The notes beneath the pieces are model-generated. The model did no database searches, was not told the DNA's origin, and was given only the letters and a program-made list of their open reading frames with translations. Source: Diplonema papillatum (lineage: Eukaryota; Euglenozoa; Diplonemea; Diplonemida; Diplonemidae). From it: a DNA stretch of 64,000 nucleotides. Below are positions 12,680 through 23,200 of the stretch, piece after piece. Position 1 is the first letter of the stretch. Each line of letters starts with the position of its first letter. The position numbers were made by a program, and so were the translations under genes. The stretch is from positions 1 to 64,000 of the forward strand of contig JAPJBO010000108.1 of assembly GCA_030068145.1 (NCBI GenBank), in the 5' to 3' direction.

Positions 12680-15114
12680 ATCGGATCAATATGTTGACGG
12701 CTTTAGTACAACCGCCTATCTCCCCGTTTCAATAAGCGGTCGGGCGGCTGTACACTTGTGTTACACCGTTGGGTGACCTTCAACCCTTTGGAACGCAGGA
12801 GGAGTTGTAACTAATACGCAGACACGGGAACTTGGGTGGGAGTAACAAAACGATAAACGGACACTGGCAGCTCAGAAGGTTTCTGCAACGCTCCGGGCCA
12901 GATTCAGGAGAAGTGTGGGGGGATGGTTGTTGCTTATCTTGTGTGGTTGTTTCGTTTTTCTGTTTTGTCCTTTTTCTTTTGTTTGGTCGCTTCTTTCTTA
13001 CTTATTTTGCTCTGTGTATCTGCGGGCTTTTGCGCACCCGTTTCTTTGCCGTCCGACGCTTTCGCAACGCCCAACGGCCTGCAGCTTCCCCCACCCAGTG
13101 TGGGGCCCCTGCGAGTTGGTTGTGTTTTTGCTTCGTTCTATCTCGGGTGCCTTGACCCACCCGACGCCCTGTAATCACTTTCGACAAACACACATACCCC
13201 ATATAACCGGCATCCGAGCAATTTGATGATTGCCTCGGCCAAATCTCGCAGCTGCTGCCTCTCGCAGAGAAACGACGGAGTAAAGGCGAGGAATGTGAGG
13301 ACCAGGTTTTCACTTGAAACGCAGATCAAAACGTAAACATCCGACAACAGAAAAGCATAGCGGGCAAAAGCAGTTGGAGGCATCTCTCTCTCGGATAGGC
13401 AATGGGCTAGTTGTCATCACGTCGTTTATATTTACTAACACTTATGGAATGATGATGCCCCTTAACCTTTCAACACAACTGCGCATGAACTCCAAGACGT
13501 ACAGAGCGACACCTTAACAGGAGTGCTCTCGTGTCACGCGACTCTGGTAGGCCCTAGTCACAGCCCTAGCCTTGCCACGTTCAAGCAGCTGTGTGATCGG
13601 TTAAGAAAGAAGAACTTTCCATTTTCTCGGTGCACTCTTTCTGGTGAGGCGCTAGTCTCCAATGAAGACTGTTCGATGTCTAATGGTTGAAGTGTTGCGT
13701 GTCGAGTGGTAGCGTGCAGGTACTCTTGCAAAGAATGTGTTCAAGGGCAGCGTGCTTAATAAACCTCCTTTCAGTTGGTATGGTTGATGGGACGACACCG
13801 ACATGCAGAATACCTGAGAAACATCCTGCTTCACAGAATTCTGAATCTTGGAAGCCCAAATCGCTGTCACCTTGCTAAGAATGTGTTCAAGGGCAGCGTG
13901 TACCCGTTCATGCGTTGTGCTTATTCTGTGATATGAGCATGACGTGGGTTGTGCCATAGTGTATTGTAGTATTGTGGGTTGGATCGTTTGACGCATGTGT
14001 CCTGGGTTGTGAGGGGGTAATCTCGAAGATTGTTGAGCTGTCCGAAGAAGTGAAGCCAAGCCGCCTGCACTTTGCATACCGTTCTTGCTCAGAACATCCA
14101 AGAAGAGGATGGAAAAAGAAAAAATCGAAAAGAGGACTTGGGTGCCCGATCTTCTTGGTTGCTGGCGTCACCTAGCTAGTATTCTTGGGTATGTACTGAT
14201 TTCTTGTTGGTTGCGTGACACGACAAAACACGAAGAGGCTCAATGCATAGCACCGTTCTTTTGACGGTCAAAGCACAGGTGTTGATGCAAGAGGCTTTCA
14301 CCGGCCACACCGGCGGATGCTGATCGGCAGCAATCGGATCGATTGAGTGATGACGTGCGCCTGACTGCCAGCAATGCCTGGTCAGGTGCAAAGCACATGC
14401 ACAGAGAAAAGTAGCAGACACCGCTTATGTTCCGCATATGGATGTCTCGGCGACTTCCGAACCACTTGTGTCCCATGCTCAGAACATGTGGCCAGCGATG
14501 TGCTGAATAGGGGGCTACATCCTTCATAAACGACTCCTCCGCAGTAGTTTTGAGGGCGTTGCTCCAAAATGTGCAGTTTTCACGCAGCAGCACCAGGGAG
14601 GAAGCCCGGGGTAGGCTGGTCACACACGTCGAGGAATCCGCCGGTGCCGAAGGCGACGTCATCCGTAGTCGAGCTAGTTGTAGGGTGCTGCCGCTCCTCC
14701 TCCTCTTGTCCCTTTGTGTCCTCATCGGGAACCATGTACCGATTCCCTGCCGTCGATCTTCGTGGCTTCGTGTCTTTATCTTCCCCACAGCAGCAGGTCA
14801 AGCACGACCACCATGGCTTCGGTTTGGTCCGCCTCCGAGTCGATTCCATCGTTTACGAGGAAACCACCTTACGATTACGCTGAAACGCAGCACCTGGCCT
14901 GTGTGGCACAAACCGCTTTTCGCCCGCCGCGCTGGCCTGGCGTCCCACCCCGGCAACACCTTATCCGAAGCGAGAGACCGCGGGAGGGCTTTTACCTTGG
15001 TTTATTTTATTTTCCTTTCGAGCTTTTGCTCTGTCGCCTGTTCCGCCAAACTACAATTCGAGCGAAAAATGCTTTAGTGTGCAGTCACCTTCATTGTCCA
15101 ATCTCAAAAATATT
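12680..15114. other. Intergenic stretch with a short direct repeat
   Basis: No supported gene. A 24-base direct repeat (AAGAATGTGTTCAAGGGCAG plus CGTG) occurs at 13731-13754 and 13877-13900. The rest consists of overlapping short ORFs on both strands with no domain signal. The promoter of the acylated-protein gene should lie just right of 12610, but no clear core element was identified. Confidence 0.5.
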
Positions 15115-15262
15115 TACTCTGGGGTGGCCGGCTACATTGGAGACACACCAAATTTCACAAGAATTCCCATGCCTTTCACATGATATCACCAGTCGCTCTT
15201 GGGAACGTATGTGTATGAAAGTGGAACCACGTGAGACACTGTGAAACACTGTGAAAAAGCGT

Positions 15263-15448
15263 ATTATGAGATCGTGAGCAACTGCCAACAACAGTTGCAG
15301 CCGACTAGAGTTGCGCCGCGCCGAAAGCGCGGAAAAAGTGACCCTTCTGGAGTCACGTAGCGAAAAGCTGGCATAGTGTGGTACTCATTTGCTTGCAAAT
15401 GACTCCCCACTAACGCAACAAGACGACGAAAAAGCGTGAAAAAGCGTG
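15263..15448 (+). repeat. 186-bp direct repeat, left copy
   Basis: Reads base-for-base the same as 17580-17765. The right copy covers the last codons and 3' flank of the Cys/His-Arg/Gly ORF, so this left copy is a transplanted gene end. It is followed almost at once (15455-15503) by a second fragment similar to 16775-16823 of the same ORF. Confidence 0.95.
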
Positions 15449-15918
15449 TAGCGTCTTGTAGTTGACCAGTGCTGCCAGGTGCACCACCGCGCTGACGACG
15501 GCCTCGGCAACCAGACAGGAGCGATGGACTGAAGCGACGGACGCAACCAGATGAGTGAGGATGTTATTGGGACAAAGGTCTGCGGTCATTGTTTGGTATC
15601 GCCAAGATGTTCAGTTTGCAAGACTCCTTGCGCTACATTTGATCTGCACCGTTCAATGCAATAGGGGGCTTCCGATTTCTTCCGTTCCCTCTCCAAGTGT
15701 CAGCTCCGTACAGTTCCAAGTGTCAGCTTCGTACAGTTTCAACTATTCCTCGAAGACGAACAACTACAGCTACGAAAGCTGCACGACAGACGACGTGCAC
15801 CAAGCGCGTTTCAGCAGCGAAACCCCCCGTTATCAGAAGCAGATGGCTCAGTGCCTACTTGCTCGCGCACACCCGAAATGATCAAATCGCACGACAACAA
15901 GCACAAGAATGTTTAGAC

Positions 15919-16590
15919 CGGCAGGCAGCAGCAGACGACGTGCTCGGCAGGCTGCGTCAGGCGGCGTTCGACGCAGGACTTCCGAACTGGCGACGTAGAA
16001 TGCCACCCTGCGGGACTGTGCTGCAACCCTCTCAAACGAGTTAACGCACAATACGCGCGTAATACGTATTTGCTTTACAAGAACCCATTCGACGAAGGTC
16101 ACCCGGAGATTCTCGGCCGGCGGTCCGACACCTGTTTGACTTCGGGCGCCTACCGGATGAGCCGCCGAAGTGGCCGTATGGGGGACGGACGATGCGGGCG
16201 ATGAATGGCTGGCTGTCGGCATTGCAGTGGACGGACACTGGCGAAGTGTCGAACATCGAGTTGGCCGTCGACTTCGAGGTCTTCACCGGGCACGACATCC
16301 TGGGCCCCCCGAACCTCGCCGCCAACCGAAGGGGAAAAACCCTTTGGACGATGCTAGCGACGCTGTGCCGCCTGTGTCGGGAACTGCAGCTGCCGTCGCC
16401 GCTTCCGGCCGAGCGGAAGGACCGGGTGGGCTCGATGAGGACGCTGGGGGCGCCGATGCTGTGGGGTGGTCTGACACCGCGGCCACATTTCGCTGGGGGA
16501 GGAGACGTTCGAAGTCTTGGAGATGAACTTCCCGCGTGCGGCGCTCGGGGACGGGAAGAACTGGGGCGGGGACGTGTTCCCGCTCTATGA
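15919..16590 (+). pseudogene. Transposon coding remnant, frame-broken upstream segment
   Basis: Two frames carry protein-like sequence that does not join. Frame 2 (15919-16203) reads through CSAGC, a CHPAGLCC cluster and then YLLYKNPFDEGHPEILGRRSD. Frame 1 (16063-16590) continues with HLFDFGRLPDEPPKWP and ALQWTDTGEVSNIELAVDFE, then LCRLCREL. The switch near 16120 and another near 16490, into the next ORF, look like single-base indels, although short introns cannot be excluded. I do not recognise the family with confidence. It lies inside the TG...CA transposon and should belong to the same original polypeptide as the following ORF. Confidence 0.5.
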
Positions 16591-17677
16591 CGCGACGAGG
16601 CGAGCGCAGCGTTCGGCGCGCTGGGCCGAGCCCACACCAATGCCGCAACGACCACGCCTCCCGGTGCTCGTCCCGGAGTCGCAGGCAGACCCCCTGCTCC
16701 GCTCACAGTCCGTCTGTCACGCGTGCGCGAAGCAGAAGTGCGCAATGTGCTCGGGCATGCGGAGAAACTACAGCCTTGTAGTGGACCAGTGCTGCCAGGT
16801 GCACCACCAACCGGACGACGGCCTGCGCATTCAGTGCTGCCGGGCGCATCGGCTGACGCGATGCGGGACCTGCCCGAACGCTGACGCGTGCTGCGGACGG
16901 GGGCATCACAGGGGTGGTGCTGGCCGCGACAGCAGCAGTGGCGACGGGGGTGGCGGTGGTCGTGGCGGCCGCTGCCGCGGCCGTGGCCGCGGCCGCGGCG
17001 GCCGAGGCGGCGGAGACGACAGTGACGGAGACGGTGGCGGCGGCCGCGGCACTGGTCGCGGCCGCGCACGCGGCGGCGGTCGCGGCAGCGGACGCGGCGG
17101 GGATCGCGGCGGCGGCGGCGGTGGCGGTCGCAGCCTAGGCGAGAGCGACGGCCTCACAGGCCGGAAGCGGCGCGCGCCGTCCCCACCTGGAACACCTACC
17201 AGCCGTGGCCGGAGGAGGCGGACGACGAAGTCGCCCCCGAAGCGCGCCCCCCCGCCAGCAGGCAGGAAGCGACCCGCGCCATGCACCCCCACGGCCTCTC
17301 CCGCAGCCGCGCTGCGCGCACGACGACGACGACGCGCCGATCTCGGCGACGACGGCACTGGCCTCGCCGGCCCGAACACACCGCGCCCACCCGGCCCCGC
17401 CCGGCCCTCTTCGATGGCAGGCCCTGACTCGGGCCCTTTTACTGATTCTGGTTCCGACCCTCCACGGGTCACACAACGATCGCGCCCTCCCGCCGGCTCT
17501 TCCCGGCTACTCGCGTCCTCCGCATCGCGGCGTGCCTATCGGCGCAAGCGAGAAAGCGAAGACTCCGATTCCTTTTCGGATTATGAGATCGTGAGCAACT
17601 GCCAACAACAGTTGCAGCCGACTAGAGTTGCGCCGCGCCGAAAGCGCGGAAAAAGTGACCCTTCTGGAGTCACGTAG
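16486..17677 (+). CDS. Cys/His-rich, Arg/Gly-rich transposon protein
   Basis: The open frame starts after a stop at about 16484; the first Met is at 16517. An N-terminal part (ETFEVLEMNF, NWGGDVFPLYDATRRA) leads into two Cys/His clusters: CHACAKQKCAMC, then QCCQVHH, then CCRAHRLTRCGTC followed by ADACC. These are candidate zinc-binding modules. A run of more than 80 Gly/Arg/Asp residues follows (an RGG-like box in very GC-rich DNA), then KRRAPSPPGTP and a basic Ser/Arg/Pro tail. Such a layout suits a nucleic-acid-binding protein. A frameshifted relative lies at 39.4-39.9 kb. The stop is inside the 186-bp repeat, which is duplicated at 15263-15448. The protein is probably truncated at its N-terminus in this copy. 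Confidence 0.6.
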
Positions 17678-17765
17678 CGAAAAGCTGGCATAGTGTGGTA
17701 CTCATTTGCTTGCAAATGACTCCCCACTAACGCAACAAGACGACGAAAAAGCGTGAAAAAGCGTG
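17580..17765 (+). repeat. 186-bp direct repeat, right copy
   Basis: The original-looking copy of the sequence also present at 15263-15448. It holds the C-terminal codons and stop of the Cys/His-Arg/Gly ORF, and ends in AAAAGCGTG tandem units 76 bases before the transposon terminus. Confidence 0.95.
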
Positions 17766-17846
17766 AAAGAGAAAGAAATTCTGGGAATTTCTGGGAAGTT
17801 TTGTGGAAAAGTGTGCTCATCCAATGTAGCCGGCCACCCCATACTC

Positions 17847-20287
17847 CGTAATTAATCCATTTCTGTGAAGACCGCCAAATGCATGAAAACATAATTAATT
17901 CGTTCACGAAACAGAAATTCACAAAACTCTTCTTCATGATTTACAGGCCTGACCAAAAGCACCCCCACGTGAACGACAAGCGCGAGCACAACCAGTACTT
18001 TGTCCCTGACTCCCCCTGAGGAAGGGCGACCCGCCGTCTGGTAGCCGGTAACGCAATCGATTTGCCGCGCGACATCATGATGCCGCTCCCGTCTGCCCCT
18101 TCGTGCGTGGTCTGTTGTCCTCCTGACCACTCCCTCTCCCGTGCTTGGCTTGGTGAGCCGTAAGTGCGCACTAACAAAGGAAGGGCTAGATCCGTTTTTG
18201 ATCACTTGCATCAACGAACATCTTCCGCCCCCCTGTTCACGTGCCCACCCACCAGCGGCGAAGTGTCGGGGAGTTCCGGGGACTCACCGACACTAGGAGC
18301 CCAGCTGCAGATACCGTCGCTCATTGAACACACGGCGACCCGTCCATTATAGAACCCGGTTGGAATTTACACAGTTTGCTGGCAGAAAAACGGGCAATAC
18401 GAAAAGAAAGGGCGATTCTTGTTGTCAACTGACTAGCGTTCTGAAGCATCTAGAAAAGGGGCCTTCTATTTCGAGCATGCATCGTCTACAGAAGTGCAGA
18501 TGTAGGGGACAACCACACAAAGAATAGTTGAGTCAGCACCTTTTGACAGAACTGATAGGAAAAAGCGGGTTCTTTAATAAGACTCTTATGCTTCGCTTTT
18601 TCTCGCGAAAGGGGGGAAAGGGCGAGTTTGCGTAGTTTAAGGGGTCGGTCCTGCTCTATCCGACTCCCGCAACCGTTAGCAACACAAGCTCAAGAGGTTG
18701 TAGTCAACTATTCCCTGCAGTATTCGCATACTTCCAAATTTCTAGTGAAAGGGGCTACGGGTCGACCGAAGGAGCAACGCGAGCCAAAGGAAAACGGGTC
18801 TAGCGGGGCGAAGCTTCAACTTCGGGAGATCTATGGAGCGTTGGCCTTTCGAAGCAGCGATTGTCCGATTTATTTGATCATTGGTTGGTTCTTCGCTACG
18901 AAGACAAGCGCTGCGATTTTGATTGCGCCTTTTGTATTTTCCCTGGGCGCCACCAACTTCAAAATTGCAAACTCACTTTCTACTTGTACCTTTGGTGCTT
19001 GAACTAATTTAAGAAAAGGTAATTGGTGATGCTTGTTGGCTAATTTCACTTTTCCCTGGACGAGGCTTAGGACGTGCTGGCAATGGCTAACGGACCAACC
19101 CTAAGCAGGTCGCGGCGGAAACGCTATTTTGCGCGTGAGGTCATCAACCTGAATTGTTGTTGTGAGTAGTGTTGTTCGTCCGCTGGGAAGCAAAATTGTT
19201 GCTGGGGACTAAGAAACCGAGACCGGTGGGGTGGAAACGGTACCGCAATGGACTCTTCTTCCCCTGACCCTTGGTTTCATCCCGTGCTGACGCCTACCGA
19301 GATGCACCTTTAATTTGAAGTAGTGATTTTGTGTCTTCTTCTAAAGGAAACACTTCTGGACAAAGGCTGCACACAAGAAAGACCAGCCCTTCGATGTCAG
19401 CAACCCTGAACTCGTACTGATTCAGTATTGGTAAAGGGGTTGATGCTCCTTATTTCCCGAACCATACTTCTCAGGTCGGGGGCAAGTCGAGAAGTCGCCC
19501 ATGCCGAGTTTTGAGTGCGCAAACTTCGCCAGTAAAAGTGAAAACCCCTCTGTTGGCCCTCTCATTTGTGAGCGGAGCTCCGTGACTCGAGTGACACAGG
19601 CTAAAAAGATGAGGGCAAACCTTATCTACCGGTGGAGGCAGCCTAACATGTATTGATTGTGTTGACACTGATCGGGAGGGTCGGCTTCTGTATGGGTGAG
19701 TTTTCCTGACGGTGTGTATGCGTTGTGTGGTCCACTGCAACTCTGTGTCACTACAGAAATAGTCGGTGGGTGGCCGCCTACGCGACCGTTAGATGCTTGT
19801 TCAAAATACCGACAAATTGATGATTTTGCCGCGCGCGCCAAGGTCGGCACTTCAGAAACAGAGAGTTTGCGGGTTTGCGGGACTGCAGGTGGGAGAGAGA
19901 AGTCTGTCTGTTCCCTGTACGTCATCGTCAGGTTCGTCGTCAACGAGTAAGTTCGTCGGTGCCGAGGAGCCGAAGGGCCGGGCAGGCGAAGGGGGGCCGT
20001 CCATCCCTGTGTTCAGTTGCCTCTTTTTCCAAATCTTTTGATGATGTCCTCTTGTCAGTATGTGCGTCGGCCAAAACTGTCCTCCTTCGTGGCGTGTTCT
20101 GCGTTTGCCGTCTCCTTCAGTCTCCGCGTCGTGCGGGAAGGTAACCATAAGCCCAATCGTCAAAGATCGTCGTGTGTTTCGCCACATTTCCGTCGTGGTG
20201 TCCGGTGGTTCTCAGGCAGACAATCCGTATTTGCGCCTAGCTTTTACAATTAGCAGAAATAGGCAGCATAGAAAGCATGAAGTCCTC
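17847..20287. other. Intergenic stretch; compositionally odd segment at 18.5-19.0 kb
   Basis: No supported gene. From about 18540 to 19020 the sequence is richer in A/T with purine-rich runs (GCGAAAGGGGGGAAAGG, CGAAGGAGCAACGCGAGCC) and carries one open + frame (18628-19002) ending in a hydrophobic segment (FATKTSAAILIAPFVFSLGA). It looks unlike its surroundings and might be organelle-derived, but nothing proves it. The region 19470-20287 is probably the 3' flank of the coiled-coil/PDZ gene. Confidence 0.4.
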
Positions 20288-23200
20288 TCAGCGTGAAAGA
20301 TCTAGTAAAAGCAAGACTAAAACACAAGCATACACAGGAGAAGCATTGTGACACGATGCGCGGTCGCGGGCAGCAGGAGATGGCGTGCTTTCGAGGGGGG
20401 AGCAAGAAGACGACTGGCGCTTGTTCGGCATCACGGAACCTGGCTTCAGCATCGTGTCGAGGTCAATGGCTACGTGGTGCACTTTTCGGTGGCGACATAC
20501 GGAGACCGTGACAGAGCCGCTGAGCATGGGGGCGGCTTTGAAGTCGGCAGCGCAGGTGACGTTGTGCGAGTCGAGGCCGACGACAACATCACCAGCGAAG
20601 ATTCCGCCAAAGAAGGCAGGGGTGCCCGGGTGCACGGCTGTCACCTGCGCCATCGACCAAATCCCGCCTTCACCTGTTGCGGGTCGATCGGCAACGTCGA
20701 GGCCCAGCCGTGACTTGTCGGCGGTTCTGGGGGCCCTTTCAACGCTGCTAGCAGCCAGCGTGGGCGGGCGCCTATTTGGCCGGGGGCTCGCGTCGCCCCG
20801 TTCCAGGGCTTCAATCCGCGTTTCCATGCGCGCAAACTCTTCGATGCCTGAAGCCCAGTGGTAAATGGTCTTGTGACTGCTTGAAAGGCAAGTGCAGTGG
20901 AAGTCTGACTCATTAAGGTATAGGTCGTGCAGGTTCACACTTGTGGATGTCTGAAAGTGGATGTCTGCCTTCGGGTAGAAGTTGTAGTTTGTAGGCTGCT
21001 AACCTTCAGCTTCTGGGGCAAACTCAGGTCTCCCTCTGAGGCCAGCTCGGACAACAGCAGCTAATTCCGATTGTTTCGGCGCCTTGCTTACTGCTAAAAG
21101 AGGAGACGCAATGGGAATACCTGAAGAAGCAACGGACACGACCCACCGCAGGAACCAGCGGCGGACCTCATCTTGCACCTGACGGCGGTGTTGCACAGCA
21201 GAGACGCGGCAGAGGATATTCTTCCGCAGCACCTTGGCATCGTCGACGGCGCGCAGGGCAGATTTCAGCAAAACCGACGAGTCCAACACGCGCTCCCTCA
21301 GCTTTTCCACCTCTTTCTGCCTCGACCGGACGTGCATTCTGCTTTCTTTAACCTCTCTAACGCATGCGGCGCGACACGCTTTTGCGTGCCACCTGTAGAA
21401 CAACCTGCTACACCACGACTTTTTGTGGAGAGCTACAAGTGTACGTGCCATCAAGCTTTGCGAAGCACGATACAAGAGGTGCAACCAGCAGGCTCGTAGA
21501 ATGCTGCGATCGTTGCTGGCTCTGGATTCGGGGACCACATCGCATTCGCTGGTAAAGCTGAACTCGCGGATTGAATTCGGAGGGTGCAGATGAGGGTTTG
21601 TGCTGGAGGCGTGAGGCGACAGAGAGGACGGGGTCATTGGGGGTGACGTTGCTGTGGATGCCTCGGCCGTTATGTACTGTGGATGCGAGCCTGCTCGGCT
21701 GAATGCCGGCACAGTTCGCGGCAGTGACCCGACCGGGCTCACGGGGCAAGCTGCATCAAATCCGCATGTCACACCCGCGCACTGTTTCGCCGGTAAGCGA
21801 CACCCTCCTTCTTCTGCTTTTGAAGCCACGCACGCCTCGGTGATTGAGTCCTTATTCTCAAGCTCGCGCAGCTTGGCGAATCTCCGCTTTTCGACGCTGA
21901 GCTCGTCTACTTCCTTTGCCAACTTGTCTTCGGCCTTTCTGGCAATCGTGAGCAACTGGTTCACCGCCAGCTGCTTCTGTGATGCCTCATGCAACGTGTC
22001 AGCGTTTTCTTTTCTCTGTTGCTTGAGATTGCGGCTGTCCGCGTCAAACTGGACCAGCCTATCTTTCAACCGTGTCTCTTCGCGAGCAAGCACGTTTTCC
22101 CTGTGTGCACAAATGGAAATAATTTCAGATTAGGGAGAACACTGCCATGTCTGGATCAAGTAGTAGTAGTTTGAGCTTGATATGCAGCAACAATCGACAA
22201 ACAAGCCAGTGCCCAGGTGCAGGTTCCCAGATAGGACAGAGGTTCGTGAGCATACCGATCAGCGAGCTCGTGACGCCGCTGCTGAAGGGAGCGTTCGTCG
22301 GAGGCCAGATGGTCAAGGCGGTGGTCCAGGTCAGCAAGGCGGGCGTCGAAGTCAAGGCAGCGACTGTCGAGGTCACACAGGTCGGTTTCCAGCTGGCGCT
22401 TATCCTCCGCAACTGCTTCTTCTTCACGTGCGACGTCTTCCTCACGGCCGCGCAGCCACGCCTCAAGGCGGGCCAGCTCCTCGTTCAAGCACGCGGCAGC
22501 TTCCTCTCTGTCGGCCGCAGCTGCTTCTCGGGCGGCTGCCTCGTTCAACCGTCGGTCGGCTTCCTGTTGCGCCTCGGCGAGCACTCTCTCCAAGCACGTC
22601 CGTTGCACCGCGAACGCGTCTTCTCTCGCCCGGTGAGCGGCTTGCTGCGCTTGCAAAGCCGAAAGCTCTGCTGTCCGGCCCACCAGCTCCCGGTTTTCGA
22701 CCTCTAAAGCCGCTTGCATGCCGGACAGCGACGCCTCCGTCCCGGCCACCTTGTCTTCCCGCTCGCAGAGATCTGTGGTCCTTTCCTCGAGCTCCTGCTG
22801 CTGGACGATCAACTTCGCCCGGCTTTCGGCAAAAGCAGCTTCAAAAGCTTTGTACAGCCCCTCCATGAGGTCCTGTCGGGCTTCTCGCTCGGAGAGCGCA
22901 CAGGATCCACGCTCCGTTGACTCTTGTTCGAAGAAGAGGCTGAGCGACTGCAACCGCGCTTTTTGCGCCCGCTCGGTCTCGCGCCACGCAGCCATCGCCG
23001 CTTGCGTGGATCGATCTGTCAGGTCGCGTTCCTTGTGGTTGCACGCCTGCTCTCTCGCAGCGATACTCGATTCCCTGCAACGCAGCTCCCTCTCCATCGT
23101 GCGCGCTTGCGCTTCCATGCTTGTTGCGAGTTCTTCGGTGCGGGCCGTTGCTTGCACACGTTCCTGGTGCGACGTCAGGTTTCGAACGAAGTCTGCCTTC

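Larger units (their letters stand above)
15120..17841 (+). mobile_element. 2.7-kb TIR transposon with TG...CA ends and 5-bp TSD
   Basis: The element starts TGGGGTGGCCGGCTAC at 15120 and ends with its exact reverse complement at 17841. The two 21-base termini match perfectly and are followed by a looser inverted similarity (CACAC, TTTC-ACAA, AATTCCCA on each side). The pentamer TACTC flanks both ends (15115-15119 and 17842-17846), as expected for a target-site duplication. TG...CA termini with a 5-bp duplication are known from DDE-integrase elements such as Ginger transposons and LTR elements. The two ends are inverted, not direct, so it is not an ordinary LTR element. No DDE transposase is evident inside; the coding content is Cys/His-rich and Arg/Gly-rich and is broken by frameshifts. 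The left third contains duplicated pieces of its own gene. Confidence 0.85.

Noticed and set aside
15120..17841. LTR retrotransposon, given TG...CA ends, 5-bp duplication and internal direct repeats
   Set aside because: The 186-bp direct repeats are not terminal, and the sequences flanking them (15120-15262 versus 17437-17579) do not match; the termini are inverted.
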